Below, piece by piece: positions 16,776 to 25,801 of a DNA stretch of 64,000 nucleotides. The position numbers and the translations under genes are program-made. Location of the stretch: NCBI GenBank assembly GCA_964403885.1, contig CAYOHY010000006.1, positions 8,457-72,456 on the forward strand. Reading direction: 5' to 3'. Source of the DNA: CAYOHY01 sp964403885 (GTDB taxonomy: Bacteria > Actinomycetota > Coriobacteriia > Anaerosomatales > PHET01). How positions within the stretch are numbered: the first letter of the stretch is position 1; the number at the start of each line of letters is the position of its first letter. Under the pieces are notes generated by a model, which was not told the DNA's origin, ran no database searches, and saw only the letters and a list, made by a program, of their open reading frames with translations.

Positions 16776-19460
16776 ATGGTCAGCCGTCGGCTGCTAGTCG
16801 CCGTACTCGGTCTGTGCGTCGCCCTCGCGGCGGTTGGCGCTGGATTGTTCTTCTTCACCCGGGATGCGGCCAGCACCGGCGCGCATCGCACGCCCTACAC
16901 GGGCGGCGTCCCGTACGTCACCGCATACGCCGCCTCGCTCAAGATCGGGGACGACAGGGCCGGAGTCTCGATCTACGACGATGGCAAGCAAGACTCCGAC
17001 GCTACCTTTGAGGCGGCTCTGAGCTCGCGTGACGGGCGCTATCTGTGGGTGGTCGACCATCCGGTGGGCAAGGTGTCTCGAACGAGGGTCCGCAAGTTCG
17101 ACCGGTCAGGCAGGCTCGTCGGCGCCTTTGACGCGCCGGTGGGTACCACGGTCTTCACTCCGGGCGCGGGTGATGACCTGTGGGCTGCGAGATCCGAGAC
17201 TCAGAGCCGTGGCGAGTACCTCGTGCACTACGACGGTGCGGGCAAGCTGATGGGCCAGTATCCTCTGCCGCCCTACGCATACACGAGCGCCATCAGCATC
17301 GACAGCTCCGGAGCCGCGTGGATTCTCAACGACGAATGGGCCACCGATCCGGACTCGATGGTGTCGACGTGGGTCGGCGCGCTTCTCCCGATCGCTGACG
17401 CCCGCGGACAAGCAGTCGTCGACGTCTCCAAGCTCGCCGTTGCCAACGGCGCGTTCATCGGTATGGATGGACGCCTCTACAGCATGGAGGCGAGCCAGTC
17501 TGCAACCTCTGACGACACCTGGCCCACGTGGCACGTCGTCGTCCGTGACTCCAAGGGCTACATCGACGACTACCGGCTGCCTCCCCGCACGCGACCGTTC
17601 ATGGCCGACGCCCAGGGGCGTGTCTATGCGCAGGTGCAGCCGCGCCGTTCCCAGCTCCCAGTCGGCGTCTCTTCTCTTGGAGATGCGGCCGCGGAGACTG
17701 TGCCCGTCGTGGTGTTCAAGGACGGCAAGGAGATCTCACGCACCTACGTTCAGGACATGGGCGCGCGGAGCCAGGCGTACCCGCCCATATCTCTCCAGCG
17801 CAACGGGGCGTTCTCGTCGCCTGTGTGGGATCAGGGGTTCCTCCGGGTCGCAGTAAGCTCTCCGACGACAAGGCCCTCATCGCGTAGTGATTCGGATACA
17901 GCCGACGCTTCTCCGGATGCCCGGGTCGTGTTCGCCGGCGAGATGCCGTTGAGCGGTGACCCGTATCTCGCTCGTGATGCCTTCGAACGCGACCTGTGGC
18001 AAACGGTCTACTCGGGTCTGGTGACCCACGACGCTTCTTTGACCCCGGTGCCTGATTTGGCAACCGCGGTCCCGACGCCGGGCGATGGGATATCCGCAGA
18101 CGGCAAGACGATCGAGTGGAAGATCGACACCGCTCGCACATGGCACGACGGCTCGAAAGTGACACCCGAAGATGTCGTCGCCACATGGCGGCACCTGAAA
18201 GAGCCCAGCACGATAGCGCGTACCGAGCCCTTCCCGGGCTTCAGGTACATCACAGACGTGCGCGCCTCGGGCGATTCGGTGGTCGTCACGCTCTCAAAGC
18301 CGTTTGGCGCAGCACCCGAAGCGTTCTTTCCGTACGTGCTCCCTCGGCGAATCGTCGAGTCTTCCAAGTCGCAGTTGAACGGCAGCTTGTTGTCGTCGCC
18401 GGTTGGAAGCGGCCCCTACGCCCTCAAGCAGTGGGATGCATCCGGTCGTTGGCTGCTTGTGGCGGCTCCCGGGGCCAAGACGCAGCCCAAGATCCAGAAG
18501 CTCGCGGTCGATTTCGTTCCCGTGGACCGTGCCATCAAGCGGCAGTCGTCGTCCGAGGTGCCCTCGGTATGGCTGTGGGTTCCCGCAGAGGACCAGGCTG
18601 TCATCAAGCGGCAGGGCGGTGCCGACGATCTGGTCATGTCCGCGACCGGGCGCTGGTGGGGACTGCTCTTCAACAGCCGGCAAGCGCCCATGGACTCCAA
18701 GAGCATGCGCGACAGGTGGCTGTCCATCTATCCACTGCGCGAAAGCCTGAAGGCCAATGGGGTCAAGGATGACGCCACGCTTGAGGTGGGGCCGTTCTAC
18801 GGAGCGGAGCTTCCCCTTGACGCATCGGCTGCCAAGGGCGCGGACGGCGTGAAGGCCTTCCGCGACTACTACACCAGTCGCGGTTGGCGAGATTCGAACA
18901 AGGACGCGTGGATCGACAAGGGCGGTCGCACGATACGTTTCAAGTTCTCCCAGTCGTTCAGGTGGCGGCTGCATGAAGTGCCGCCCGCCGTACCGGATGC
19001 AGCGATCGCGAACATGAACAAGGTCGGCTTCATCGAGGACAACACCTACGGTGAGCACTACTTCTACAATTCAGTCACCCGTCTGGGGGCGTTGTCGCGC
19101 GGCGTTCCCATGGTCGGTGCAGGTGTCTTCCCCGGTTTCGTCGACCCCGCATGGGGCAGCGTGTTCGACCCAGCGGACACTCCCACGTGGAAGAACCCCT
19201 ACGGCCGGAGCGTGACGTTCGCTCAGGATGCCCAACTTCGCCGTTTGCACGAGCAGGCGCGAGCCTCCTACGACCCGGTCACCCGACGTGAGATCGGCCG
19301 CAAGATCGCCGAGCGAGTGCAAGAGCTCACGCTCGCCTTCTATGAGCGGCCTGAGATGCGCGCGGCGAGCGTCCGCGGCATCAAGGGCTATGAGCCGGCC
19401 AAGTACCCGGCCGGGGACTTTTGGAATGTTGAGGAATGGACCACCGGAGAGACCAGATGA
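16776..19460 (+). CDS. Membrane-anchored propeller-like plus SBP family 5 fusion protein
   Basis: Of 894 residues, 1-28 form a membrane anchor or signal (VSRRLLVAVLGLCVALA...). Residues about 40-360 contain repeated strand segments (GRYLWVVDHPVGK, RVRKFDRSGRLVGAFDAP, SGAAWILNDEW, GRVYAQV) typical of a beta-propeller. Residues about 384-890 are an extracellular solute-binding family 5 domain: DLWQTVYSGLVTHD, the IEWKIDTARTWHDGSKVTPEDVV hallmark region and PVGSGPYALKQW. That family normally delivers peptides or nickel to ABC importers, but no permease or ATPase genes are here. ATG 16776 is chosen for its GAGAGGA site eight bases upstream; an earlier in-frame ATG lies inside the terminator hairpin. 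It leads the ResB/CcsA operon and overlaps the next gene by four bases (ATGA). Heme or metal capture for cytochrome maturation is a guess. Confidence 0.75.
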   Translation: MVSRRLLVAVLGLCVALAAVGAGLFFFTRDAASTGAHRTPYTGGVPYVTAYAASLKIGDDRAGVSIYDDGKQDSDATFEAALSSRDGRYLWVVDHPVGKVSRTRVRKFDRSGRLVGAFDAPVGTTVFTPGAGDDLWAARSETQSRGEYLVHYDGAGKLMGQYPLPPYAYTSAISIDSSGAAWILNDEWATDPDSMVSTWVGALLPIADARGQAVVDVSKLAVANGAFIGMDGRLYSMEASQSATSDDTWPTWHVVVRDSKGYIDDYRLPPRTRPFMADAQGRVYAQVQPRRSQLPVGVSSLGDAAAETVPVVVFKDGKEISRTYVQDMGARSQAYPPISLQRNGAFSSPVWDQGFLRVAVSSPTTRPSSRSDSDTADASPDARVVFAGEMPLSGDPYLARDAFERDLWQTVYSGLVTHDASLTPVPDLATAVPTPGDGISADGKTIEWKIDTARTWHDGSKVTPEDVVATWRHLKEPSTIARTEPFPGFRYITDVRASGDSVVVTLSKPFGAAPEAFFPYVLPRRIVESSKSQLNGSLLSSPVGSGPYALKQWDASGRWLLVAAPGAKTQPKIQKLAVDFVPVDRAIKRQSSSEVPSVWLWVPAEDQAVIKRQGGADDLVMSATGRWWGLLFNSRQAPMDSKSMRDRWLSIYPLRESLKANGVKDDATLEVGPFYGAELPLDASAAKGADGVKAFRDYYTSRGWRDSNKDAWIDKGGRTIRFKFSQSFRWRLHEVPPAVPDAAIANMNKVGFIEDNTYGEHYFYNSVTRLGALSRGVPMVGAGVFPGFVDPAWGSVFDPADTPTWKNPYGRSVTFAQDAQLRRLHEQARASYDPVTRREIGRKIAERVQELTLAFYERPEMRAASVRGIKGYEPAKYPAGDFWNVEEWTTGETR

Positions 19461-19945
19461 CGCGAAAGACCCTTGTACCTGTGGTCTTGTGTGTGGTGGC
19501 GATCGCGTTGGCGGCCGCCATACCGCTGACGCTTCGGTACCTTCGCGACCAAGAGGTCCGCAAGGCGATCACGGACTACGATGTCGCTTTGGTGCAGGCG
19601 CTCTCGAATCTCAACCCCGATCTCTTGGGTGACACCGTCACCGACCGCGAGCGCGGGCGCGTGACTTCCTACATGACTTCTCTGTGGGGTCGCGGAGTAT
19701 ACGTTGAGGGCGACTTGCTGGAGATGAAGGTCGAGACCGTGACCTCCGCCGAGCCAACGGTCACCGCCATCGTGCGCGAGAGGTGGCGCTATGTTGAGCG
19801 CGACCGAAAGAATCGCAAGCAGGTGGGCAGCCCTGTCACCGAGAACAACCACCTCACATACACCCTTGTCCGGCAGAACGGGCGCCTCGTGGTTCACCTC
19901 TCGGAGTTCGTTGAAGAGAAGAAGCCCGGCGAGGCGGGCAAGTGA
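19457..19945 (+). CDS. Small single-pass membrane protein of the maturation operon
   Basis: 162 residues: one N-terminal membrane segment (about 6-25), then an extracytoplasmic alpha+beta domain starting LRDQEVRKAITDYDVALVQAL and ending YTLVRQNGRLVVHLSEF, with a Lys/Glu tail. No Cys and no CXXCH. ATG 19457 overlaps the preceding stop as ATGA, and the next gene starts by GTGA overlap, so translation is probably coupled. The fold pattern resembles the lipoprotein domains at 2222 and 22224. Function unknown; its position between the solute-binding fusion and resB suggests a cytochrome biogenesis accessory. Confidence 0.8.
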   Translation: MTRKTLVPVVLCVVAIALAAAIPLTLRYLRDQEVRKAITDYDVALVQALSNLNPDLLGDTVTDRERGRVTSYMTSLWGRGVYVEGDLLEMKVETVTSAEPTVTAIVRERWRYVERDRKNRKQVGSPVTENNHLTYTLVRQNGRLVVHLSEFVEEKKPGEAGK

Positions 19946-21354
19946 GGGAGTCGAAGCTGCTCAGACGGCTTGGCTCCTTGCGGCTTGCCGCATGGTTGAT
20001 CGCGGCCTATATAGCGATGAACGTCATCTCGTTCTTCGTCCCGCAGCGCAATCAGCTGAACCAGGCGTACGCCCAGTTCCAAGCGGCCAACCCGCTGCTT
20101 GCATCCATCAGCGGGGCACTGGGTCTTGATCACCTCTACTCGAGCTGGGTCATGCTCGTCGTCACGACACTGCTGGCGATAAACGTTGCCGCGTGCACCT
20201 TCCTGAGGCTGGGACGACGCAATCGCGCCGGTCGGCCCGCTGTGGGGCCGGATGCCACCTCACAGACCCTCGGTGCGACATGGGGGACACCCGAGTCCTT
20301 TTTGGACGTGGCCGAGGCGCGCGTCGTCTCAAGCGGCTGGAGCATCCTGCACCGAGACGAGCGTGGAATCGTGGCCCGCGCCGGCGCGATCGGCTTTTGG
20401 GGGAGCATGCTCTTCCATGCGAGCCTGTTGGTGTTGATCCTCGGCGGCGTGGCGACGGGGCTGACCACGTTCAAGGGCCGCCTGGTCATCACTGAGGGCC
20501 AGGAGGTGGTTGATGAGGCGCGATCCTATGAGCGCATCGAGCTGCTGCCAAGGCTCGGAGACCAATACACCGGCGCTCGGATAGCGCTCGATTCCATGGA
20601 CTTCGGCTATCAAGGGGATTCCGTGGTCTCGGCCGTCGCGCGGATGCGCTACATCGACCGGTCAGGGCGCGTGGGCGCGAGCGACGTCAAGGTCAACTAC
20701 CCGCTTGAAGCCGCGGGCCGCTCCTATGTCCTGCTGAGAACCGGCTACGCCGTGGACATGGCAGTGGGCACGGATGGCGCGCCCGCCCAAGAGAGGGTCG
20801 TGCGTCTGGGGGACCAAGCGGTCGATGGATGGCGCGACATCTACGAGTTGCCTCCCATCGATGGCAAGCCGGCCCAGCTCCAGCTGAGGGCGACTCCACG
20901 ACCGCTTGCTCGAGGCGAGAGGATGCCGGCCAGGCAGTTCGAGATCAGCGACCCTCGGCTCTATGTTGTCCTCGTTATTGACGGCAAGCCGGTGTGGCGA
21001 GGTGAGCTTGAGAGGGGCGAGTCGCTGGATGCGGGCAATGGCGTGACGGTGGAGTTCACCGACATCGCCTTTTGGACGTTCTATCGCGTGACCGGCGAGC
21101 CTATGCGCTGGGTGACCTATGCGGGATTCTGGCTGGCGGTCGCCGGCGCGGCGGTTCGGTTCGCTGTACCTGAGCGCCGACTCGCTCTTGTCATCAACCA
21201 GACCGAGGGGTCCGCGACGATGCAGGTACAGGTACGTTCGCGGCCTTGGGTTGGTCTGGCCGGTGAACAAGATCGAGCACTTGTAGCGCTCTTGGCCCAT
21301 ACGGCGGCGGAGGGTGCCGGGCCCGAAGAGAACGAGGACGAGCATGGCGTTTAG
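19942..21354 (+). CDS. resB: ResB-like cytochrome c biogenesis protein (System II)
   Basis: 470 residues. ResB (Ccs1/CcsB) partners CcsA to export heme and ligate it to apocytochrome CXXCH thiols outside the membrane. The family start LRRLGSLRLAAWLIAAYIAMNV is clear. Membrane segments lie near residues 12-33, 67-88, 149-170 (FWGSMLFHASLLVLILGG, with a likely heme-relevant His) and 390-412. A large extracytoplasmic beta-rich domain lies between the third and fourth. The C-terminal tail of about 50 residues is longer than usual. GTG start at 19942 overlaps the previous stop, and the downstream ccsA begins 11 bases before its end, typical of resBC operons. Confidence 0.9.
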   Translation: MRESKLLRRLGSLRLAAWLIAAYIAMNVISFFVPQRNQLNQAYAQFQAANPLLASISGALGLDHLYSSWVMLVVTTLLAINVAACTFLRLGRRNRAGRPAVGPDATSQTLGATWGTPESFLDVAEARVVSSGWSILHRDERGIVARAGAIGFWGSMLFHASLLVLILGGVATGLTTFKGRLVITEGQEVVDEARSYERIELLPRLGDQYTGARIALDSMDFGYQGDSVVSAVARMRYIDRSGRVGASDVKVNYPLEAAGRSYVLLRTGYAVDMAVGTDGAPAQERVVRLGDQAVDGWRDIYELPPIDGKPAQLQLRATPRPLARGERMPARQFEISDPRLYVVLVIDGKPVWRGELERGESLDAGNGVTVEFTDIAFWTFYRVTGEPMRWVTYAGFWLAVAGAAVRFAVPERRLALVINQTEGSATMQVQVRSRPWVGLAGEQDRALVALLAHTAAEGAGPEENEDEHGV

Positions 21355-22213
21355 TGAGATTGCGGTGTACTGGACAGCGATCGTGCTGTTCGTCGTCGCC
21401 ACGGTCATGATCTTCGCAGGGATCGTGTGGGGTCGTCGTGCCTGGGTGGATCGCGCGCGTCTTGTGGCCGTCGCCGGTCTGGTGGCCCAGTGCGTCGCAA
21501 TCGTGATCCGGTGGCGTGCGGCCGGGCACTTTCCCTACATCGAAGACTACGAGAACGTGCTCGTCGGTTCAGCCGTGATGATCGCCGCCTATCTGCTCAT
21601 CGTGTGGCGCAACCGATCGCTGTCGGTGGTCGGGGCGGTCGTACTGCCGGTCGTGCTGGTCACCATGGGGTACGGGCTCACGCAGGCCACGCCCCCGGGT
21701 CCCGTGACCCCGCCCTACCAGTCGTTCTGGCTTGCCGTGCACGTCACGTTCGCGTGGATCACCTACGCCGCATACTCCACCGTGGCCGGCCTTGCGCTCG
21801 CACTGATTCTGCGGGTGCGCGCCGAGAAGCTCGGCAAGGAGAGCTCCGGCGTACCGTCGTGGGTCCCTCCAAGCGATCAGATCGACGACATCTCTCTCAA
21901 GATCGTCGCCTTCGGTTTTCTCAACAACGCGGTGATGATCGCCTCGGGTGCGATCTGGGCCCATCGGCTCTGGGGCGCATACTGGAGCTGGGACCCGGTG
22001 GAGACCTGGTCGCTGCTGACGTGGCTCGCGTACGGGTTCTATATGCACGCGCGCCTGACGCTCGGCTGGCGTGGTGTCAGACTGGCGGCACTCGCATTGT
22101 TCGCACTGTTCGGCGTGCTCATGACTTTCTGGGGCGTCCAGCTCGCCCCTACCAGCTATCATCTGTTCCGCAACATCGGTAGTGGAATGATCGACTCCAG
22201 TCGTCCCATGTAG
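21344..22213 (+). CDS. ccsA: CcsA/ResC-like heme export and ligation protein, paralogue 1
   Basis: 289 residues, polytopic (about eight membrane segments). The WWD heme-handling domain is explicit as WGAYWSWDPVETWSL at about 209. It is flanked by His in FWLAVHVTFAW and in YMHARLTLGWRG, the arrangement of CcsA/ResC. ATG 21344 gives a protein starting MAFSEIAVYW and overlaps resB by 11 bases. With ResB it should form a System II cytochrome c synthase. A second CcsA homologue lies 470 bases downstream. Confidence 0.93.
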   Translation: MAFSEIAVYWTAIVLFVVATVMIFAGIVWGRRAWVDRARLVAVAGLVAQCVAIVIRWRAAGHFPYIEDYENVLVGSAVMIAAYLLIVWRNRSLSVVGAVVLPVVLVTMGYGLTQATPPGPVTPPYQSFWLAVHVTFAWITYAAYSTVAGLALALILRVRAEKLGKESSGVPSWVPPSDQIDDISLKIVAFGFLNNAVMIASGAIWAHRLWGAYWSWDPVETWSLLTWLAYGFYMHARLTLGWRGVRLAALALFALFGVLMTFWGVQLAPTSYHLFRNIGSGMIDSSRPM

Positions 22214-22223
22214 GAGAACCGCC

Positions 22224-22670
22224 GTGCGCACGAACCGCTTCACCATCATGACAACCGTGGCTCTCATCGCGCTCGCATTGATCGCCACAGGCTGCGCCAA
22301 GTCCGCCGAGACCAAGGCGTCCACCGCCACGCCCGAGGGGTCGGTGCTCGGCCTGCTTCAGCTACGGTCCGAGCTTTCGACCGATGCTGCGCAGTACGAG
22401 AAGTACTTGACGGATCCCAAGACCGCGGCGGCGCTTGCGGCCTCAGTCCCGTCTGACACCACGACGCCCCCCATTCCCAAGTGGGAGTCTCCCTTCAAGG
22501 TCGTCGAGCAGGACGCATCCAAGGCCAAGGTCCGCGTTGTCTGGGTGCAGTCGAAGGCGTTCCCCGGGTGGACGAAGTCGACGATCTTCCTTCTGCAGAA
22601 GGACGGCGACAAGTGGCTCGTGGAGGATGCCGTCGAGGAGACCTCGACAGCCGCCCCCAAGAAGCCCTAG
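22224..22670 (+). CDS. Small lipoprotein between two ccsA paralogues
   Basis: 148 residues starting at GTG 22224 with a GGAGAA site ten bases upstream. Type II signal peptide with lipobox ATGC, acylated Cys near residue 24. The mature domain has an Ala/Ser/Thr linker, then helix LLQLRSELSTDAAQYEKYL and strands ending IFLLQKDGDKWLVEDAVEE, resembling NTF2/DUF4878-like lipoproteins. It sits in the same operon as resB and both ccsA genes, so a maturation accessory such as an apocytochrome or heme chaperone is possible but unproven. Confidence 0.8.
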   Translation: MRTNRFTIMTTVALIALALIATGCAKSAETKASTATPEGSVLGLLQLRSELSTDAAQYEKYLTDPKTAAALAASVPSDTTTPPIPKWESPFKVVEQDASKAKVRVVWVQSKAFPGWTKSTIFLLQKDGDKWLVEDAVEETSTAAPKKP

Positions 22671-22682
22671 GGCGCCTCGAGC

Positions 22683-23501
22683 GTGTCAGCTGCGATCATG
22701 CTCATGTGGGTCGCCGTGGCCGCGTATGCGGCATCGGCGGCCCTGTTCATCGGTGCGGTGGCCGGTCGTCAGGAGCCACTGGCGACGATCGGTGTCGCCA
22801 TCGCGGCCGCCGGAGCGCTGCTTCAGGCGATCTCGATAGGGCTGCGCTGGGCCGCAGTGGGCCACGGGCCCTACCTTGGGTTCTATGAGGTCGCCTCACT
22901 CATGGCGTTTCTCGCCGTGAGTGGATTCCTCGTCCTTCAAGAGCGACACGATCAGGTGCGCCCCGCAGGCGTCGTGATCATGCCGGTTGCGTTTCTCATG
23001 CTGGGCGCGGCCATGCTGGCCTCCACTGAGGCGCAACAGCTCTCGGGCACGCTCATCAGCATGTGGCTCGCGATCCATGTCGTCTTCGCCATGCTCGCAT
23101 TTGGCTGCTATGCCCTCGCTGCAGCGGTCTCGGTGGCATATCTGCTGCGCGCGCCGCTCGGCGATGTCGCGGGGGAGCAAGACGATGCCGATCCTGCTTC
23201 TGACACGGCCAACCTCCGACTGGTCTCCGCCGGCTTCCTCTTTCAGGCGGTCATGATCGTCTCGGGGGCGATCTGGGCCAATGAGGCATGGGGTCGCTAC
23301 TGGGATTGGGACCCCATGGAGACCTGGTCGCTGGTCGCGTGGGCCGCGTATGCGGTCTATCTGCACCTGACGCTCACCTTGGGCTGGAGAGGCAAGCGCG
23401 CTGCGTGGTTGTCGGTCGCCGCTTTGGGCCTCATCACGTTCTCGTTGTTGGGCGTGCCTGTGGTCTTCGAGTCCATTCACGGTGCATACTTGAAACTCTG
23501 A
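22683..23501 (+). CDS. CcsA/ResC-like protein, paralogue 2
   Basis: 272 residues, polytopic, starting GTG 22683 (VSAAIMLMWVAVAAY). The WWD motif is WGRYWDWDPMETWSL at about 202, flanked by His in WLAIHVVFAML and YLHLTLTLGWRG. It shares overall design with the first CcsA but is clearly diverged. Two CcsA genes with a single ResB is unusual. In Wolinella, separate CcsBA-type isoenzymes handle different heme motifs, including a CX15CH site. A specialised role for the expanded heme sites of the neighbouring giant cytochromes is therefore attractive but inferred. Confidence 0.9.
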   Translation: MSAAIMLMWVAVAAYAASAALFIGAVAGRQEPLATIGVAIAAAGALLQAISIGLRWAAVGHGPYLGFYEVASLMAFLAVSGFLVLQERHDQVRPAGVVIMPVAFLMLGAAMLASTEAQQLSGTLISMWLAIHVVFAMLAFGCYALAAAVSVAYLLRAPLGDVAGEQDDADPASDTANLRLVSAGFLFQAVMIVSGAIWANEAWGRYWDWDPMETWSLVAWAAYAVYLHLTLTLGWRGKRAAWLSVAALGLITFSLLGVPVVFESIHGAYLKL

Positions 23502-23576
23502 CCTCAATACAGGTTAATCTTGCACGGGGTTTGCTCGATAAGTGGCGACCCATGCACCGACAGGAGACACGTTCGG

Positions 23577-24428
23577 ATGACCGATACACCAGGGCCTATC
23601 GAGCCGAACGAGGGCGCACAGCCCCTCGATTCCGCCTACGACGAGGTGCCCGTCGAGGGCGCTGCCGTCGAAGATGACGACTACGAGTTCGACGAGGACG
23701 ATGAGAGCGAGGCGCAGGATCAGGCGCCTGCGCAGCCCGCAGACCCGGTCACGCGGGTCCTGCTGGTGGTCGCCCTCTCTGTGATCGTCGTCTTGCTGGC
23801 CACCGCGGGTGTGCTGTTCTACTACCTCGGCACACTCAACAAGGCTCCGCGCACCATCACCGAGCGCGACATAACCGCGTGGGAGACCATGACACGCGAG
23901 AAGCCCAAGGACGCCAGTGCGTGGATGAACCTCTCGTACGCCTACGCGGACGCGAAGCGCTTCGATGATGCGATCGCGACGATAGACGAGGGCAGGCGTA
24001 GTTCCAAGGAGCCCACGCTGATCCTCGTCAAGGCCGATGTCCTGCGTGCCGCCGGCCGGTACAAGGAGGCGCTCGACGCCTACGACGAGGCCGAGGTCGC
24101 CGTCAAGGCGGCGCTGAAGAAGATCAAGGACGACCGCGAAGAGGTCGGGGTTCGGATGAAGGACGACGGCACGGTCATCGGCCGCGTCTACTACGGCAGG
24201 GCGATCACGAATCAGAAGCTTGGCGATACCGAGGCCGCGCTCAAGGACCTCGAGCGGGCGGTCAATGCCAATCCCCAGCAGGCCAACGTGAGCGTTGCCC
24301 TGGGGGATGCCTATCTTGAGGCGGGTCAGACAGCCAAAGCGGCGAAGGCGTATCGCAACGCACTCAAGTATGTCCCTGACTACGCGGGTGCCCTCGAAGG
24401 TCTCCAGCGCATCAAGGAAGGCAAGTAA
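23577..24428 (+). CDS. Membrane-anchored TPR protein
   Basis: 283 residues: an acidic, probably cytoplasmic N-terminus (1-55, EDDDYEFDEDDESEAQDQ), one membrane segment (about 62-84), then TPR helices outside the membrane (DASAWMNLSYAYADAKRFDDAI..., ending AKAAKAYRNALKYVPDYAGALEGL). ATG 23577 is chosen for its AGGAGA site at nine bases. The stop and the next start overlap (TAATG). It is the first gene of a TPR-NHL-multiheme triplet repeated at 60434-63698. TPRs bind proteins, so a scaffold for cytochrome assembly or export is plausible. Confidence 0.85.
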   Translation: MTDTPGPIEPNEGAQPLDSAYDEVPVEGAAVEDDDYEFDEDDESEAQDQAPAQPADPVTRVLLVVALSVIVVLLATAGVLFYYLGTLNKAPRTITERDITAWETMTREKPKDASAWMNLSYAYADAKRFDDAIATIDEGRRSSKEPTLILVKADVLRAAGRYKEALDAYDEAEVAVKAALKKIKDDREEVGVRMKDDGTVIGRVYYGRAITNQKLGDTEAALKDLERAVNANPQQANVSVALGDAYLEAGQTAKAAKAYRNALKYVPDYAGALEGLQRIKEGK

Positions 24429-25654
24429 TGGCTCAGCAGCAGGCCGCCCCTGCGGGAACCGGACGGGCACGTACCGTCCTTACTATAGTGATCGTGCTTC
24501 TCCTGGCGCTCCTTCTGGGACTCGTGTGGGTGTTCTACAACCTCCTCAAGCCGGTTGGTGGCGCGAAGGAGGAGACCACCAAGGCGTCCATGAAGTGGGT
24601 TCGCTCGATCTACGGGTTCGGCCCCTCTGCCGACGAGCAGCTCCTGTCGCCGACCTCGGTGGCGATCGCTCCCAACGGCGACATCTACGCGACGGATCAG
24701 ACGCGTTCGCGCATCATGATCTTCCGCCCCGACGGCACCTTCAAGCGCCTCCTGCACACGGGCGCCGGTGGGACGGGCAAGGGGCAGTTCATCCGCCCCG
24801 AATCTGTGGCCGTCGGCTCGGACGGGCTGGTCTACATCGCCGATCCGTGGGCCAAGAAGATCATCGTCTTCGATCGCGCGGGCAAGTTCGTGCGTGAGTG
24901 GCCCGTGCTTGACCAGGCTCGCGGGGTCTATGTCGATGGCGACAAGGTCTACGTGCTCGATATGGGCACCGTGCTGGTCTACGACAAGAACGGCAAGAAG
25001 CTCGCGCAGTTCGCGAAGCGCGGCACCAAGCCGGGCGAGATCGACGCCTACCAGGGAATCGCGGCGCGGGACGGCAACATCTACATCGCCGACTCCTTCA
25101 ACAAGCGTCTGGAGACGTTCAGCGCCGACGGCAAGGTGAAGTGGGTCGTGCCCGGTGGCGTGGCGGTGCACACGGGACCGAGCACCGATGCACCAGAGGG
25201 CGGGGACGAGTCTGCCTCAAAGGCTCTCCCGGATCATCGATGGGACCTGCCGCAAGATGTCGCGTTCGACGGCGCAGGTCGTTTGATCGTTGTCGATGCG
25301 TTCCAGTTCGAGCTCGCGGTCGTCGATCCCAAGACCGGTAAGGTCCAGGCGAAGTACGGTGACTTCGGGCGCGAGGACGGTCAGTTCTTCTACCCCACGT
25401 CGGTTGCGTATGACAGTCGTCGTGACTGGTTCGCGATCGCCGACACGCAGAACAATCGCATTCAGATCGTGCGGATCCCCGACTCCAGCGGATCGGCGGT
25501 GTCAGCAGCGTGGAGAGCGGTCTCGAGTCCGTATCGCTATCTTGCGGTGCCGCTCGTGCTCTTGCTGCTCGCTATCGTGCTAGCCGTCGTGGTCGCGAGG
25601 AGGATGTCCAAAGCCAGCGTTGGACCATTCACCGACGACTCGACGGAATTGTAG
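24428..25654 (+). CDS. Membrane-bound NHL-repeat beta-propeller protein
   Basis: 408 residues: N-terminal membrane segment (about 16-38), NHL repeats from about 50 to 350 (SPTSVAIAPNGDIYATDQTRSRIMIF; RPESVAVGSDGLVYIADPWAKKI; YPTSVAYDSRRDWFAIADTQNNRIQIV), then a second membrane segment (about 362-386) and a short basic tail. Both ends are therefore probably cytoplasmic, with the propeller outside. It is coupled to the TPR gene by a one-base overlap and followed by the six-heme cytochrome. NHL propellers mediate protein or ligand binding; a role in holding the cytochrome is inferred. Confidence 0.88.
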   Translation: MAQQQAAPAGTGRARTVLTIVIVLLLALLLGLVWVFYNLLKPVGGAKEETTKASMKWVRSIYGFGPSADEQLLSPTSVAIAPNGDIYATDQTRSRIMIFRPDGTFKRLLHTGAGGTGKGQFIRPESVAVGSDGLVYIADPWAKKIIVFDRAGKFVREWPVLDQARGVYVDGDKVYVLDMGTVLVYDKNGKKLAQFAKRGTKPGEIDAYQGIAARDGNIYIADSFNKRLETFSADGKVKWVVPGGVAVHTGPSTDAPEGGDESASKALPDHRWDLPQDVAFDGAGRLIVVDAFQFELAVVDPKTGKVQAKYGDFGREDGQFFYPTSVAYDSRRDWFAIADTQNNRIQIVRIPDSSGSAVSAAWRAVSSPYRYLAVPLVLLLLAIVLAVVVARRMSKASVGPFTDDSTEL

Positions 25655-25801
25655 AGAGTTTTTGGTTTTCCCATTGTGGGTTGGCGTAAGCGTTGTTAAA
25701 GTTTCATTTGCAGCGAACTCGCCCTGCGTGATTGACCTATCGTGTATCGCCCGGGCAGGCGCTGGCACAGTCCGGACGGGGTTTTTGAGCCAGGAGGAAC
25801 A

